64,000 bases of DNA. Source: Arenibacterium halophilum (lineage in GTDB: Bacteria > Pseudomonadota > Alphaproteobacteria > Rhodobacterales > Rhodobacteraceae). The DNA lies in contig NZ_VCPC01000007.1 of the NCBI RefSeq assembly GCF_005938225.1, positions 55,541 through 119,540 of the forward strand. Direction: 5' to 3'. The notes under the pieces are model-generated. The model saw only the letters and a program-made list of their open reading frames with translations. It made no database searches and was not told where the DNA came from. Positions 1-9,535 of this stretch are shown here, piece after piece. Position 1 is the first letter of the stretch. Each line of letters starts with the position of its first letter. The position numbers and the translations under genes are program-made.

Positions 1-1847
1 TCTCGCAATCGATCAAGACGCGCGCGTTGAAATCTCCAAAAGGGATCCTGCTGATAACCCCAGAGTCCCTTGAAGCGCTTTTCATTCGTCGCGGTTTGGA
101 AATTGCCCGCCTATTTGGGGCCACGCGGGCGGTCGTGATCGACGAACTGCATACGGTTCTGGATAGCGAACGCGGTGTCCAGCTTCGTTCACTGCTCACA
201 AGGCTCGAGCTCGCGATAAAGCGCCCAATCCGTCGGATAGGTCTGTCAGCTACGCTAGGCGACATGGACCTCGCCAAGGCCTATCTTCGCCCTGACGCAG
301 CAAGCTCTGTCCAGCTGATCGAAGCAGATGGCGGCGAGGCAGAATTGAAGCTTCAGCTTCGCGGCTACCTCTCAGGCGATGAGGATGAAAACAGCCCATC
401 CGCAACGGACGCGATAGCAGCCCATCTGTTCAAACACCTTCGAGGCAGTGACAACCTGGTCTTCGCCGGAGCGCGCCAACGGGTCGAGATTTACGCAGAT
501 CGGTTGCGGGAGCTTTGCGAACGGGAGCACCTGCCACAGGAATTCTATCCCCACCACGCGAGCCTCTCCCGAGAACACCGTGACTTCGTAGAACGGCGCT
601 TAAAGGATCCTGCCAAACCGACGACCGCCGTTTGCACGTCGACGCTCGAGCTTGGAATCGACATCGGTGACGTGACTTGCGTGGCTCAAATTGGCGCGCC
701 ATTCAGCGTCGCGGCGTTGCGACAACGGCTTGGCCGGTCAGGCCGGCGTGAAGGACAACCGGCCATTCTCAGGCAGTACGCTGTCGAAGCCAAGTTGACG
801 CCGGAGAGTAGCTTCGTGGATCGTCTTCGCCTCGGCCTGATCAGGTCCATCGCGATGATAGACCTGCTGCTGGAAGGTTGGTGCGAACCACCAAAACCGC
901 AAGCCCTTCACCTTTCGACGCTCGTCCATCAGATTCTATCAGTTATTGCGCAGCGCGGCGGTGCGTCTGCAAGCGCGGTCTACAACGTCCTTTGCCGCGA
1001 AGGCCCTTTTCGAAAGGTCACAACCGAAATATTCGCAGATGTATTGCGTGCGATCGGTCATCCTGAAACCAGCTTGATCGAACAAGCCGCAAGTGGGCTG
1101 TTACTCTTGGGACCGACAGGCGAAAAGCTGGTTGAGCATTACAGCTTCTATGCCGTGTTCCAGACACCTGAAGAATTCCGTTTGGTTGCAGAGGGGCGGG
1201 ATCTTGGAACCCTACCAATCGACAATGTTCTTGCTCCCGGGATGCTGCTGATTTTTTCTGGTAGGCGTTGGGTGGTTCAAGAAATCCATGATCGTGAAAA
1301 GGTCATCGTCGTCAAACCCGCGAAGGCTGGTGTGCCTCCCGTCTTCGGTGGCGACGCAGGAGACATTCATGACAAGGTAATTGACCGAATGTTCGAAGTG
1401 CTCGAGGGGAATGCCAGTCCGGTCTATATGGACTCTGTTTCCTTGACGATGCTGGAGGAAGCGCGTGCTCAGTATCAACTGCTAGGATTTCGGAACGAGA
1501 ATATCCTCTCTCTCGGCGAGCACACATCAATCATCGCAACGCGGGTCGGAACGGTGAAGACGTCGACTCTCGCGCTCGCACTCAGAAGTGAAGGGTTTTC
1601 AGTCGAGCAGCACGACGGGTTTCTGATTGTAGAGGCCGGGGACGAAACACCCGATCTTCGATCGGCGCTGGAAGAAATTGGATCCGGCGCACCCGTCGAT
1701 TTGTTCGCAGGCGCAGGCAATCTGATATCAGAGAAGTTCCATCAATTTCTTACTATCGAACTTTTGGTTCGGGACGCTGAATCCTCAAAGCTTTCGACAC
1801 AAGCACTTCCCGATTTGGTCAAAGCTATTCTTCAAAAAGGAACTTGA
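1..1847 (+). CDS. Lhr-like superfamily 2 DNA helicase, 5' part missing
   Basis: The frame is open from base 3 with no start, so the gene begins before the window. The visible 614 codons hold motif Ib (TPESLE), a DELH Walker B box (codons at 141-152), the SAT motif (GLSATLG), then STLELGIDIGDV and QRLGRSGRR, which are motifs V and VI of helicase core domain 2. The DELH box, the long region after motif VI and the LGRSGRR spelling match Lhr-type helicases, ATP-driven 3'-5' translocases on DNA. The stop at 1845-1847 is three bases before the next ATG, and two nuclease/helicase genes follow on the same strand, so this helicase probably works with an AddAB-like pair. I infer a DNA processing or phage-defence role; the N-terminal Walker A region is outside the window. 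Confidence 0.85.
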   Translation, partial: SQSIKTRALKSPKGILLITPESLEALFIRRGLEIARLFGATRAVVIDELHTVLDSERGVQLRSLLTRLELAIKRPIRRIGLSATLGDMDLAKAYLRPDAASSVQLIEADGGEAELKLQLRGYLSGDEDENSPSATDAIAAHLFKHLRGSDNLVFAGARQRVEIYADRLRELCEREHLPQEFYPHHASLSREHRDFVERRLKDPAKPTTAVCTSTLELGIDIGDVTCVAQIGAPFSVAALRQRLGRSGRREGQPAILRQYAVEAKLTPESSFVDRLRLGLIRSIAMIDLLLEGWCEPPKPQALHLSTLVHQILSVIAQRGGASASAVYNVLCREGPFRKVTTEIFADVLRAIGHPETSLIEQAASGLLLLGPTGEKLVEHYSFYAVFQTPEEFRLVAEGRDLGTLPIDNVLAPGMLLIFSGRRWVVQEIHDREKVIVVKPAKAGVPPVFGGDAGDIHDKVIDRMFEVLEGNASPVYMDSVSLTMLEEARAQYQLLGFRNENILSLGEHTSIIATRVGTVKTSTLALALRSEGFSVEQHDGFLIVEAGDETPDLRSALEEIGSGAPVDLFAGAGNLISEKFHQFLTIELLVRDAESSKLSTQALPDLVKAILQKGT

Positions 1848-1849
1848 AG

Positions 1850-4504
1850 ATGTCCACGACGTGCCGGTCCACGCTAATTGTCTATGGACGACACGCAATG
1901 CGGGAGGCCCGCCTTGTGGCAGCCCGCAGCGGTCAACATGGCCTCCAGATCATGTCATTCGAACAAGCCGCGGTGCGGCTCGCGGGCGGTTTCGCCCGCG
2001 CAATCGACGAAGAAAGCCTGCGCGCGGCGATCCAGACGGTCCTCCCTGAAACACCGATGGGCGAATTGGAAGATATCAAGATGCTGCCGGGCATGATCGG
2101 CGCGGCCGCCGACACACTGCACAAGGCGTGGCGAGCCGATATCGATCTCGCTTCCCGGTCAGATGATCATCCAAGGCTTGAAGCCATCGCTCGCCTGGAG
2201 GCCGCTGTCCTTGCCGAACTTCCGAGCGGAATGATGCGTCCGGTCGATATTGTAGCCGCAGCCATCAGCCGGATCACACATGCACCCGCCATATTCGGCT
2301 CGATGGAAATCGTCGGACTGACCGAACTGTCTCCCTGCTGGCGGCCTCTCTTGAAGGCGCTCTCCGAGCATATCCCCATGCAATGGTCGTCAGGTCCTCG
2401 CCCTGTCCCGGTCTGGCTCAAGGAAAGCGGCGTTGCTGTCGCTCGAGGCGATGCTGAGGCGCCGACCATTCGATCCGTTAGTGCCGCGACCGCTTACCAT
2501 GAGGCAGTCGAGACGCTGCGTTGGGTGCGGTCGCTGCTCGCGTCGGGCGTATCGCCCGCCGACATTGCCATCGCCACCGCGTCGCCGGCCGACTACGACG
2601 ATCACTTTCTCGCGCTGCGCGCCGATGCCAATACCGATCTGCATTTCGTCCATGGCATCCCGGCCGTCACGACACGTGACGGACAAGCGGCAGCGGCACT
2701 CGCCGACATCATCGTGCGCGGGCTCTCACAGTCGCGCCTGCGCCGTCTCGTCGCCCTGTGCCGGGATTCTGCACCTCTGGCGTCCCTTCCCGATGGCTGG
2801 ATGCGTGTCCTTCCAAGCGATGCACCCTTGTCAATGCCATCCGCCTGGAACCAACTGCTGGCGCGCCTCGCGCCGGACGACTGGCCCGACGGCATGGATC
2901 ACGCCCCGGTGCTGCGTGCTGCGGTCGATCTGCTGGCAAAGGGGCCGGATGCGGCACAGGAAATCGGTGAAGCCTTCCTCAATGACCGGGCATTGTCCAT
3001 CTGGCGCAAAGCCCTTTTGGCAGGACCCGCCGGAGCGATCGACAGCACGCTAGAATCATTGAAACAGGATGACGGGCTCGAGGCCTGCGTCTCCGTGGCC
3101 TGGATGCCGGCCAGTGCCCTGGCCGCGTCGCCGCGCCGCTTCGTTCGGCTTATCGGTCTCAATTCCTCCCGCTGGCCACGCGGGATTGCCGAAGATCGGC
3201 TGATCCCGGACCACATCATTCAAACGGACGAGCTCGACCCGCTTCCCGTTAATCTGGCAGATCGCCGTGACTTTGAGACGATCCTCGCCACTACGGGCAG
3301 CGACGTCGTCCTCTCCCGCGCCCGACGCGACAGCGACGGCCGACTGCTCGGTCGCAGCCCCCTCCTCGCTACCTATGACGAGGAAGCCTATCTACGGCGC
3401 AACGCCGTTCCCACCCATGCCTTCAGTGAAACCGACCGGCTTATGGCGCGGCCGCAGGAATTCGCCGCCGATCCCCAGGCATTGAGTGCGCGTTCCTGCT
3501 GGCGCGATTGGCGCATGGCCGATGTGACAGCTCATGATGGCCTGGTCAGGGCGGATCATCCTTTGATTCTAGCGATCCTCGCGCGGACCCAGTCGGCGAG
3601 CTCGCTCAAAACACTGCTGCGCAGCCCCCTCAATTTCCTCTGGCGCTATGCGCTCGGTTGGAAATCCCCGCAAGGCAGTGCCGAGCCGCTCGTGCTTGAC
3701 GCCCTGCAAACCGGCGACCTCATCCATCTGGTGCTCGACCGCGCCCTGCGAAACCTCGAAGCAATGGGCGGCCTGGCGTCCGCCGACAGGGCTACCATTC
3801 AGGCTGCGGTGGATGAAGCTGCTGGTGCGGTGGCTGCCGAATGGGAAAGCGAGCGGCCCGTTCCGCCCGCTGTTATCTGGGGCCGCACGCTCGGGGACGC
3901 TCGCGCTCTTGCCGGACAGGCGCTTGCCTATGGCAATGACCATCTGCCGGGCAGCCGATCCTTTGGCGAAGTCCCGTTCGGCGGGGCCGCGCCCAAGTCG
4001 GACGCGGCATTGCCCTGGGACGCCAGTGATCCGGTCATTATCCCCGACACCGGATTTCACATTGCCGGCTACATCGACCGGCTCGACATAGCTGATGACG
4101 GCAGCCGGGCGCTCGTGCGCGACTACAAGACCGGCAAGCCGCCCAAAGGCGATATCCGTGTGAACGGCGGCCGCGAACTTCAGCGTTGCCTTTATGCCTT
4201 CGCCGTCAAGGCGCTCTTGGGCGACCACATCGCGATCAGCGCTTCGCTGCTCTATCCGCGTGAGCCGCTAGATCTCCAACTCGACGATCCGGACACCGTT
4301 CTGGCGGATATCAAGGCTTATCTGCAGGCGGCGAGGACCGCGTTTGCCAACGGCGCTGCTTTGCTCGGGCCGGATACAGGAAGCGACTACGACGATCTCG
4401 CTTTTGCCCTGCCGGCAAACGCAGGCGCCACCTACTGCAAACGCAAGCAAGCCGCCGCGACCGAGCGGCTCAGCGCGGTCGTGCCGATCTGGGAGGCAGA
4501 ATGA
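1850..4504 (+). CDS. AddB-like PD-(D/E)XK nuclease protein
   Basis: An 884-residue protein with an ATG at 1850, preceded by an AAAAAGGA Shine-Dalgarno. The C-terminal part carries GYIDRLD, then RDYKTGKP (DYKTG codons at 4121-4135, about residue 758), the RecB-type nuclease signature with Asp and Lys metal/catalytic residues. The N-terminal two thirds have no Walker A box that I can see, as in the inactive helicase half of AddB or RexB proteins. It ends in a 4-base overlap (ATGA) with the AddA-like gene. A dedicated housekeeping AddAB pair would normally not sit behind an Lhr helicase, so I read it as the nuclease partner in a three-gene accessory operon. The family call is good; the biological role is inferred. 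Confidence 0.75.
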   Translation: MSTTCRSTLIVYGRHAMREARLVAARSGQHGLQIMSFEQAAVRLAGGFARAIDEESLRAAIQTVLPETPMGELEDIKMLPGMIGAAADTLHKAWRADIDLASRSDDHPRLEAIARLEAAVLAELPSGMMRPVDIVAAAISRITHAPAIFGSMEIVGLTELSPCWRPLLKALSEHIPMQWSSGPRPVPVWLKESGVAVARGDAEAPTIRSVSAATAYHEAVETLRWVRSLLASGVSPADIAIATASPADYDDHFLALRADANTDLHFVHGIPAVTTRDGQAAAALADIIVRGLSQSRLRRLVALCRDSAPLASLPDGWMRVLPSDAPLSMPSAWNQLLARLAPDDWPDGMDHAPVLRAAVDLLAKGPDAAQEIGEAFLNDRALSIWRKALLAGPAGAIDSTLESLKQDDGLEACVSVAWMPASALAASPRRFVRLIGLNSSRWPRGIAEDRLIPDHIIQTDELDPLPVNLADRRDFETILATTGSDVVLSRARRDSDGRLLGRSPLLATYDEEAYLRRNAVPTHAFSETDRLMARPQEFAADPQALSARSCWRDWRMADVTAHDGLVRADHPLILAILARTQSASSLKTLLRSPLNFLWRYALGWKSPQGSAEPLVLDALQTGDLIHLVLDRALRNLEAMGGLASADRATIQAAVDEAAGAVAAEWESERPVPPAVIWGRTLGDARALAGQALAYGNDHLPGSRSFGEVPFGGAAPKSDAALPWDASDPVIIPDTGFHIAGYIDRLDIADDGSRALVRDYKTGKPPKGDIRVNGGRELQRCLYAFAVKALLGDHIAISASLLYPREPLDLQLDDPDTVLADIKAYLQAARTAFANGAALLGPDTGSDYDDLAFALPANAGATYCKRKQAAATERLSAVVPIWEAE

Positions 4505-7500
4505 TGAGCAGCGTGAAAGTTCTGAACGATGACGGCGCCCGGCATGACGCTATCAGCTGTCACGACCGGTCCATCTTGGTTGAAGCTGGCGCGGGATCGG
4601 GCAAGACCGCCGTCATGGCTGGCAGGATCGCTGTCATGCTAGCGCAGGGTGTCGCGCCAAGTTCCATTGCTGCGGTCACGTTTACCGAACTGGCGGCCAG
4701 CGAACTTCTCTTGCGCGTTCGGGACTTCGTCGAAGATCTCGCCGCCGGCCACATCGCACCGGAGCTCCGCGTTGGCCTACCGGGGGGCCTGTCTGTAACG
4801 CAGCGCGAAAATCTGGTTTCAGCCAGCACGGCGATCGACGAAATCACCTGCTCGACCATCCACGGCTTCTGTCAGCGATTGATCAAGCCCTACCCGGCGG
4901 AAGCGGATATCGATCCGGGCGCAGCGGTCATCGATCGCAACCAGGCCGATCTCAACTTCCTCGAAATCGTCGATGGCTGGCTGCGCCAGCGATTGTCTGG
5001 CGATCAGGGCGGTGTCCTGGCCGAAATGGTGCTGCATAACCCGGGAGAGACCGTCGCTCTGATGCACAAGATCGCCGAAGCCCTCCGGCGGTCGAGGAAT
5101 CTGGTCGCACCGGAGGCGATGCCTTTTGCAGGTCACCTGCAAGCCTTCCGGCAGGCAACCGACGAACTTTCGGCCTTTATGCAAAGCGCCGGCGTCCACG
5201 AGCCGGAAACGGAGATCTTCGCCGCGCGCTTTTCTGAAATGGCGGCCACCCTTCCATCCATTGCAGATGGTTCCACGCCTGCCGGGCTCGTCGGGCTGCT
5301 GGTTGCACGCCCGCATCCCGATCTCACGACTGGGGCGGGCAGCTTTTACGCCTACCGCAAGAAGGGCAAATGGGCAGCGGCGGCAAAGCAGGCAGGGCTG
5401 TCCAAGGCAGACGGCGACAGGCTGAATGATACGGCCAGCGACCTGTATGAGGCGTGCTGTGCCGCGTGGACCGCGTTGCTCCAGGCGGTTTCCGGCCAGG
5501 TCCTTACGACATTGATCGACGAAGCACGCACAATCCTCGTGCGCTACCGAAAGCACAAGCGCGCCAGCGCCCAACTCGATTTCGATGATCTCATCTACGC
5601 CGCGCGCGACCTGTTGCGCGACAATGAAACTGTGCGACAGGCACTCGGCCAGCGGTATTCAAAGGTCTTGGTCGACGAGTTTCAGGACACCGACCCGCTC
5701 CAGGCCGAAATCTTCTGGCGTCTATGCGGTGATCCCGGTGATGATCCGCAGGACTGGACGCGCTTCCGGATCCGTCCGGGCGCACTCTTCTTGGTTGGCG
5801 ACCCCAAGCAGGCAATCTATCGCTTCCGCGGCGCGGATGTCGGCGCTTACGTTCAGGCCCGCAACGCCTTCTCGACGCAGGACGCGGACGGCCTCGTCTC
5901 GATCTCGACCAATTTCCGTTCCTGTGCCTCGATCCTCACTTTCGTCAACGATCGGTTCGAGGCTGTTCTATCGGCCGATAGCCAACCCGGCTTCACCGCG
6001 CTCGATCCCTTCCACGACGATCCGGAAGACGGCGTCTGCGTCGCGGCGATCGATATCGCGGTCGCTGACGAGAAAGGCAAGGCCAGCGCCGAGCAACGAC
6101 GCGACGCCGAAGCCGAAGCGGTGGCTGAACTTTGCGCACGCTTGATCGGCAGTCATCCGGTCCAGGATCGCAAAGCCGGTGCACGACGCCCCTGCCAGCC
6201 GGGCGACATCGCCTTGCTCGCCCCGACTGGCGCGGAGCTCTGGCGCTATGAAGAAGCCCTTGAGCGCCGGGGCATCCCAGTCGCAACCCAGGCCGGCAAA
6301 GGCCTGTTTCGCCGGCAGGAAGTACAGGACCTCATCGCGATCACGCGGGTTCTCGCCGATCGTCGTGATACGCTGGCGCTCGGCGCATTGCTGCGCGGCC
6401 CGCTTGTCGGGCTCAGCGAAGAGGAGCTCCTGGACATCGTCTGGGCGCTTCCGCGTTCGGAAAAAGAACCCGACCGGATCCCGCGGCTCGACCTCGGCGT
6501 CGACCCCGCGGCAATAGCGCATCCGCTGGCGCGCGCTGTGATCGATCGGCTGCAAGCGCTCCAGAAACGCGCCAACAGCACGACACCGCACGATCTTCTT
6601 TCGCAGGCCGTCGACGTCCTTCGGGTACGCCCCGTTCTTCTGGAACGGCATCGCGGTCAGGCAGAACGAGCGCTTGCCAATGTCGATCTCTATCTCAGCC
6701 TGGCCACCGGCTTTGCAGTACGCGGTTTGCGCGCCTTTTCCGAGGCGATGACGGCGGCGTGGACGGATGAGGCCCGCGCGGTGGAAGGTCGACCAGATGC
6801 GCAGGAAGAAGCCGTCGCCCTCTATACAATGCACGCTGCAAAGGGCCTTGAATGGCCGGTCGTCATCCCCATCAACACCATGACAGGGGTGATGGCTCCT
6901 GATAGCGCCGTGACCGATCGCCAGACTGATACCTTCTACTGCCCGGTTCTGGGTGTCCCTCCGTCTGGTTACGACGCGGCGCGGCAGGCCGAGAAGGATG
7001 AACTGGACCGCGAGCGGGTCCGGCTCTGGTATGTCGCGGCAACTCGCGCCCGGGAACTCTTGGTCTTGCCACGGCTTGACGTAGCGCCGTCGAAATCAGC
7101 CTGGATCGGCCTGGTGGACCTGTCCCTGACAAATCTCCCTCACTTCGACGTGTCGCATCTGCCGCTCGACCCGATCGCGGTGACAGGCGATGCCGCAAAC
7201 GACCAGACACGGGAGAGTTTCGCCACTGAGGCCGGTGCGATTGCCGAAAGGCAGATGCACCTGACCTGGCTTGCGCCGAGCCGCGACGAGACGGCGACGG
7301 GTTCGGTGCTTCAGGAAGAAGAACCGGACATCTGGGCCGTTTCGACTGATTCTCCGGCGCCAGAAACCGAAACGCCCGCCTCCATCCAGGGCGGACGCGA
7401 GCGTGGACTGATCCTTCACAAGCTCATGGAAGAAGTCCTGACAGGGGAATGCGACGAGGTCGGCGCGGCGCTCACCGCGCGTGCCACTGACCTCATCCAT

Positions 7501-7887
7501 GCGCTCAGCGAGGAGCCTTCCTCCGATCCGGCGAACGGGCTTTCGCCTGAGGAACTGGCCGGTTGCGTGACGCGAACGCTGGCCTTGTCGGAGGTGGCGG
7601 CCTTGCGTCCCTCATTGCTCGCTGAATTTCCGGTCTATGCCTTTCAGCAAGAGGATGCCGCGCTGGTTGCGACGGCGGGCATCGCGGACGCGCTTACGGT
7701 TGGTCCGGAAGGTCGGCCAGCCGTCGTGATCGACTGGAAGAGCGACGTGAATCCAGCCCAGGAGACGCTTGATCACTATTGGGCTCAGGTGCGTGCTTAT
7801 CTCGACATGACCGGCGCCGAACGGGGCCTGATCGTTCTGATGACGGACGGGACGGTGATCACCGTCTTACGCTCACGCTCTCCTTAG
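4501..7887 (+). CDS. UvrD/AddA-like helicase-nuclease
   Basis: A 1128-residue superfamily 1 helicase starting at the ATG that overlaps the upstream stop. Walker A is AGAGSGKT (about residues 29-36), Walker B is VDEFQDTDPLQ (about 391-401), followed by YRFRGADV, the motif V segment MHAAKGLEW (about 777) and WYVAATRARE (motif VI). A C-terminal RecB-type nuclease domain shows VIDWKSD (about 1076-1082). This is the full AddA layout: ATP-driven 3'-5' unwinding joined to a DNA nuclease. It is expected to pair with the AddB-like product to degrade or resect double-strand ends. The neighbours on both sides are defence-type genes, which favours an anti-phage role over general recombination, but sequence alone cannot separate the two. 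Confidence 0.85.
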   Translation: MMSSVKVLNDDGARHDAISCHDRSILVEAGAGSGKTAVMAGRIAVMLAQGVAPSSIAAVTFTELAASELLLRVRDFVEDLAAGHIAPELRVGLPGGLSVTQRENLVSASTAIDEITCSTIHGFCQRLIKPYPAEADIDPGAAVIDRNQADLNFLEIVDGWLRQRLSGDQGGVLAEMVLHNPGETVALMHKIAEALRRSRNLVAPEAMPFAGHLQAFRQATDELSAFMQSAGVHEPETEIFAARFSEMAATLPSIADGSTPAGLVGLLVARPHPDLTTGAGSFYAYRKKGKWAAAAKQAGLSKADGDRLNDTASDLYEACCAAWTALLQAVSGQVLTTLIDEARTILVRYRKHKRASAQLDFDDLIYAARDLLRDNETVRQALGQRYSKVLVDEFQDTDPLQAEIFWRLCGDPGDDPQDWTRFRIRPGALFLVGDPKQAIYRFRGADVGAYVQARNAFSTQDADGLVSISTNFRSCASILTFVNDRFEAVLSADSQPGFTALDPFHDDPEDGVCVAAIDIAVADEKGKASAEQRRDAEAEAVAELCARLIGSHPVQDRKAGARRPCQPGDIALLAPTGAELWRYEEALERRGIPVATQAGKGLFRRQEVQDLIAITRVLADRRDTLALGALLRGPLVGLSEEELLDIVWALPRSEKEPDRIPRLDLGVDPAAIAHPLARAVIDRLQALQKRANSTTPHDLLSQAVDVLRVRPVLLERHRGQAERALANVDLYLSLATGFAVRGLRAFSEAMTAAWTDEARAVEGRPDAQEEAVALYTMHAAKGLEWPVVIPINTMTGVMAPDSAVTDRQTDTFYCPVLGVPPSGYDAARQAEKDELDRERVRLWYVAATRARELLVLPRLDVAPSKSAWIGLVDLSLTNLPHFDVSHLPLDPIAVTGDAANDQTRESFATEAGAIAERQMHLTWLAPSRDETATGSVLQEEEPDIWAVSTDSPAPETETPASIQGGRERGLILHKLMEEVLTGECDEVGAALTARATDLIHALSEEPSSDPANGLSPEELAGCVTRTLALSEVAALRPSLLAEFPVYAFQQEDAALVATAGIADALTVGPEGRPAVVIDWKSDVNPAQETLDHYWAQVRAYLDMTGAERGLIVLMTDGTVITVLRSRSP

Positions 7888-7975
7888 GCCCCGTAATTCA
7901 CGTAGGGAACATTTCACCCGCCCTAATTCGCTTCTTAGTTGCAACTGGTTCTCGTGTTTGGGCATTTTCAGCAAA

Positions 7976-8722
7976 CTACGCCGCCAGAATGTCAACGGAC
8001 CCGCTCAAATCTCGGGGATCGATCAGATTGTCTTCGTCGCTGCCGGAGCTGTTGAAGGTGTAGAGAGACGATACTCGTTGACCATCCCATGTGTAGCGGA
8101 AGTGCTCTCCCTGCACAGCGCGTTCAAGCACGTTGCCGTCCAGTACACAGATCCGTGTGCCGCTTGGTCGTTCATGGGATCGAAAGAGAACCCCAGAGAG
8201 TTCCTCCGATTTGGCTCGATCAACGAGTCCCTTGCCTAGCTCGCGTCGCTCGTCCTGCGTGAGATCTGCGGGTAGGCCTTGGGCATCGAGAAACGACCCG
8301 CGGACCCGTCTACTGAGCATCCTCATGTCCAAGCCGATCGGCACCTCCTTCGTCCGCAAAAGGAAGCGCTCCCTTTTTGCCACAGAGACCGCGAGCGCTG
8401 TTTGTTTGTCCTGCGACATCTCCAAACAGCGGACGATTGGACCAAAGAACCAGCTACCCTCCGGGTTGGAATACGCGAAAGGCGCGTGGTTCCAATTTTG
8501 GAAGCGCGGCGATGTATAGTCCACGTCGACCCCGGATCGCCCGAGCAGCCTCTGTTTCTCCTTCACACGGGGATTGTGGAGTTCGGCAACCGCTGCAATC
8601 TCGTCATCGTAACCGCCGGCGATGCGACGGAAGAGCGGTACCGGTGGGAACCGCGATGGAATTAGGATGTAGAAGACGTCATTGACCTCTTCGACGTTGA
8701 ACTCATCCGCCGCGTTGCGCAT
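7976..8722 (-). CDS. RES-domain toxin (NAD+-consuming)
   Basis: A 248-residue protein whose segments FAYSNPEGSWFFGP and SGVLFRSHERPSGTRI fit the RES fold (family pattern NP-x-G-x-R-F and G-x-x-Y-R-S-x-R-x-x-G). RES toxins of RES-Xre modules deplete cellular NAD+. The reading frame overlaps the end of the upstream Xre/MbcA-type antitoxin by 20 bases, the antitoxin-first order normal for this family. At 248 residues it is longer than the usual RES toxin of about 150-160; the extra sequence is mainly N-terminal and in a helical insertion in the middle. It is transcribed toward the AddA-like gene, 88 bases away. The assignment rests on motif resemblance plus the partner gene. Confidence 0.75.
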   Translation of the reverse strand: MRNAADEFNVEEVNDVFYILIPSRFPPVPLFRRIAGGYDDEIAAVAELHNPRVKEKQRLLGRSGVDVDYTSPRFQNWNHAPFAYSNPEGSWFFGPIVRCLEMSQDKQTALAVSVAKRERFLLRTKEVPIGLDMRMLSRRVRGSFLDAQGLPADLTQDERRELGKGLVDRAKSEELSGVLFRSHERPSGTRICVLDGNVLERAVQGEHFRYTWDGQRVSSLYTFNSSGSDEDNLIDPRDLSGSVDILAA

Positions 8723-9095
8723 CGAGGTATTCTCGCACCTTGTAGATATCCACCACGTTCCCTTCGAGCATCACGTCGAGAGCGCTGCGATCGTCGAAGT
8801 AGGTATTCGGCTTCTTGACCCAGGCATCCGCCGCTACAGGGTCGGGCAGGACAATCTGGAGTGATTTGTAGATGCCCAGTAGGTGGGAGATGCGTTCGAT
8901 CGTGTCGTGCGGGAGATTGCCACCGGATTTTTTCCACTTGAAAAACGTGGATCGGCCTGGTGAGCCGAGCAGCGTGATCTGTGCATCGGTCGAGAGTTCC
9001 CAGTCCTCGGCAAGTTTGGTGAAAGCATCCATAACAGCTGGAATCCTGAATGCGTCCGCGCCGTTTTCGGGCGCAGAACCTGGCTGTGGTTGCAT
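8703..9095 (-). CDS. Xre/MbcA/ParS-type antitoxin
   Basis: A 130-residue protein. I chose the ATG at 9095 because AGGAGG sits seven bases upstream; a frame extension to 9203 would run through the operator palindromes. The N-terminal half is helix-turn-helix-like (LSTDAQITLLGSPGRSTFFKW). The C-terminal half ends ALDVMLEGNVVDIYKVREYLDAQRGG-like, with the ADAW, SALDVMLEG and YLDAxRGG elements typical of the toxin-binding domain of Xre-MbcA-ParS antitoxins. It should neutralise the RES toxin and repress its own promoter through the two palindromes just upstream. Confidence 0.85.
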   Translation of the reverse strand: MQPQPGSAPENGADAFRIPAVMDAFTKLAEDWELSTDAQITLLGSPGRSTFFKWKKSGGNLPHDTIERISHLLGIYKSLQIVLPDPVAADAWVKKPNTYFDDRSALDVMLEGNVVDIYKVREYLDAQRGG

Positions 9096-9108
9096 TGATC
9101 CTCCTGTT

Positions 9109-9159
9109 GTCCAAATTTGGACTTGACGGTCCTTGTAGTCCAAATGTAGATAGTCTACA
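9109..9159. promoter_or_regulatory. Operator palindromes of the RES-Xre operon
   Basis: Two inverted repeats lie directly upstream of the antitoxin start. The first is a perfect 14-base palindrome, GTCCAAATTTGGAC, at 9109-9122. The second is TGTAGA-TAG-TCTACA at 9145-9159. A further GTCCAAA half-like element overlaps 9138-9144. Placement 14 to 64 bases from the ATG fits autorepression by the antitoxin. The divergent gene at 9220 starts about 60 bases away and may share this control region. Confidence 0.6.
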
Positions 9160-9219
9160 TAAGGACTCAAAGACATTCTTAGTCCGGTCTCGCCGAAATG
9201 CAACGAAAAGGAGCAGGTT

Positions 9220-9438
9220 ATGGCAGGAAAAGGTAAAGGAGGCGGCGGCTTTCGCAGCGCGAATTCAGGCCGCTACGTGACGAAGGCGTACGGTAAGTCG
9301 CATCCGCGAACGACCGTGAAGGAAGCTCCAGGGAAGAGCGGCTCGACCGGCGGAAGCTATCGCAGTGCTGTAAGCGGTCGGTTTGTTACGGCGAAGTACG
9401 GCAAGGCGAACCCGAAGACTACCGTCCGGGAGAAGTAG
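9220..9438 (+). CDS. Small basic protein with tandem YRSAxSGRFV motif
   Basis: A 72-residue, glycine- and lysine-rich protein made of two near-identical units: FRSANSGRYVTKAYGKSHPRTTVKE and YRSAVSGRFVTAKYGKANPKTTVRE, joined by GKSGSTGGS. It starts MAGKGKGGGG after an AAAAGGAG Shine-Dalgarno. Small proteins with this motif are widespread and usually hypothetical; some databases label them multidrug transporter with no visible basis, since there is no membrane segment here. It is the first gene of the plus-strand run that continues with the ubiquitin-like protein about 100 bases downstream. Function unknown; the repeat could bind a partner or nucleic acid. Confidence 0.7.
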   Translation: MAGKGKGGGGFRSANSGRYVTKAYGKSHPRTTVKEAPGKSGSTGGSYRSAVSGRFVTAKYGKANPKTTVREK

Positions 9439-9535
9439 GCGCACAGAGCAGCGTAGGCCCACTGTCTCGGGCAACGACCTCCGTTCGCCACAACACAAAG
9501 AGTCGAAGCGACAATTCATGACGAGGAAGGCTGAC

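Noticed and set aside
4501..7887. Housekeeping AddA repair enzyme
   Set aside because: The domain layout fits, but the operon with Lhr and the defence-type neighbours make an accessory role more likely. It is not excluded.
9095..9203. Antitoxin start at 9203
   Set aside because: The extension covers the operator palindromes, and the ATG at 9095 has an AGGAGG site.
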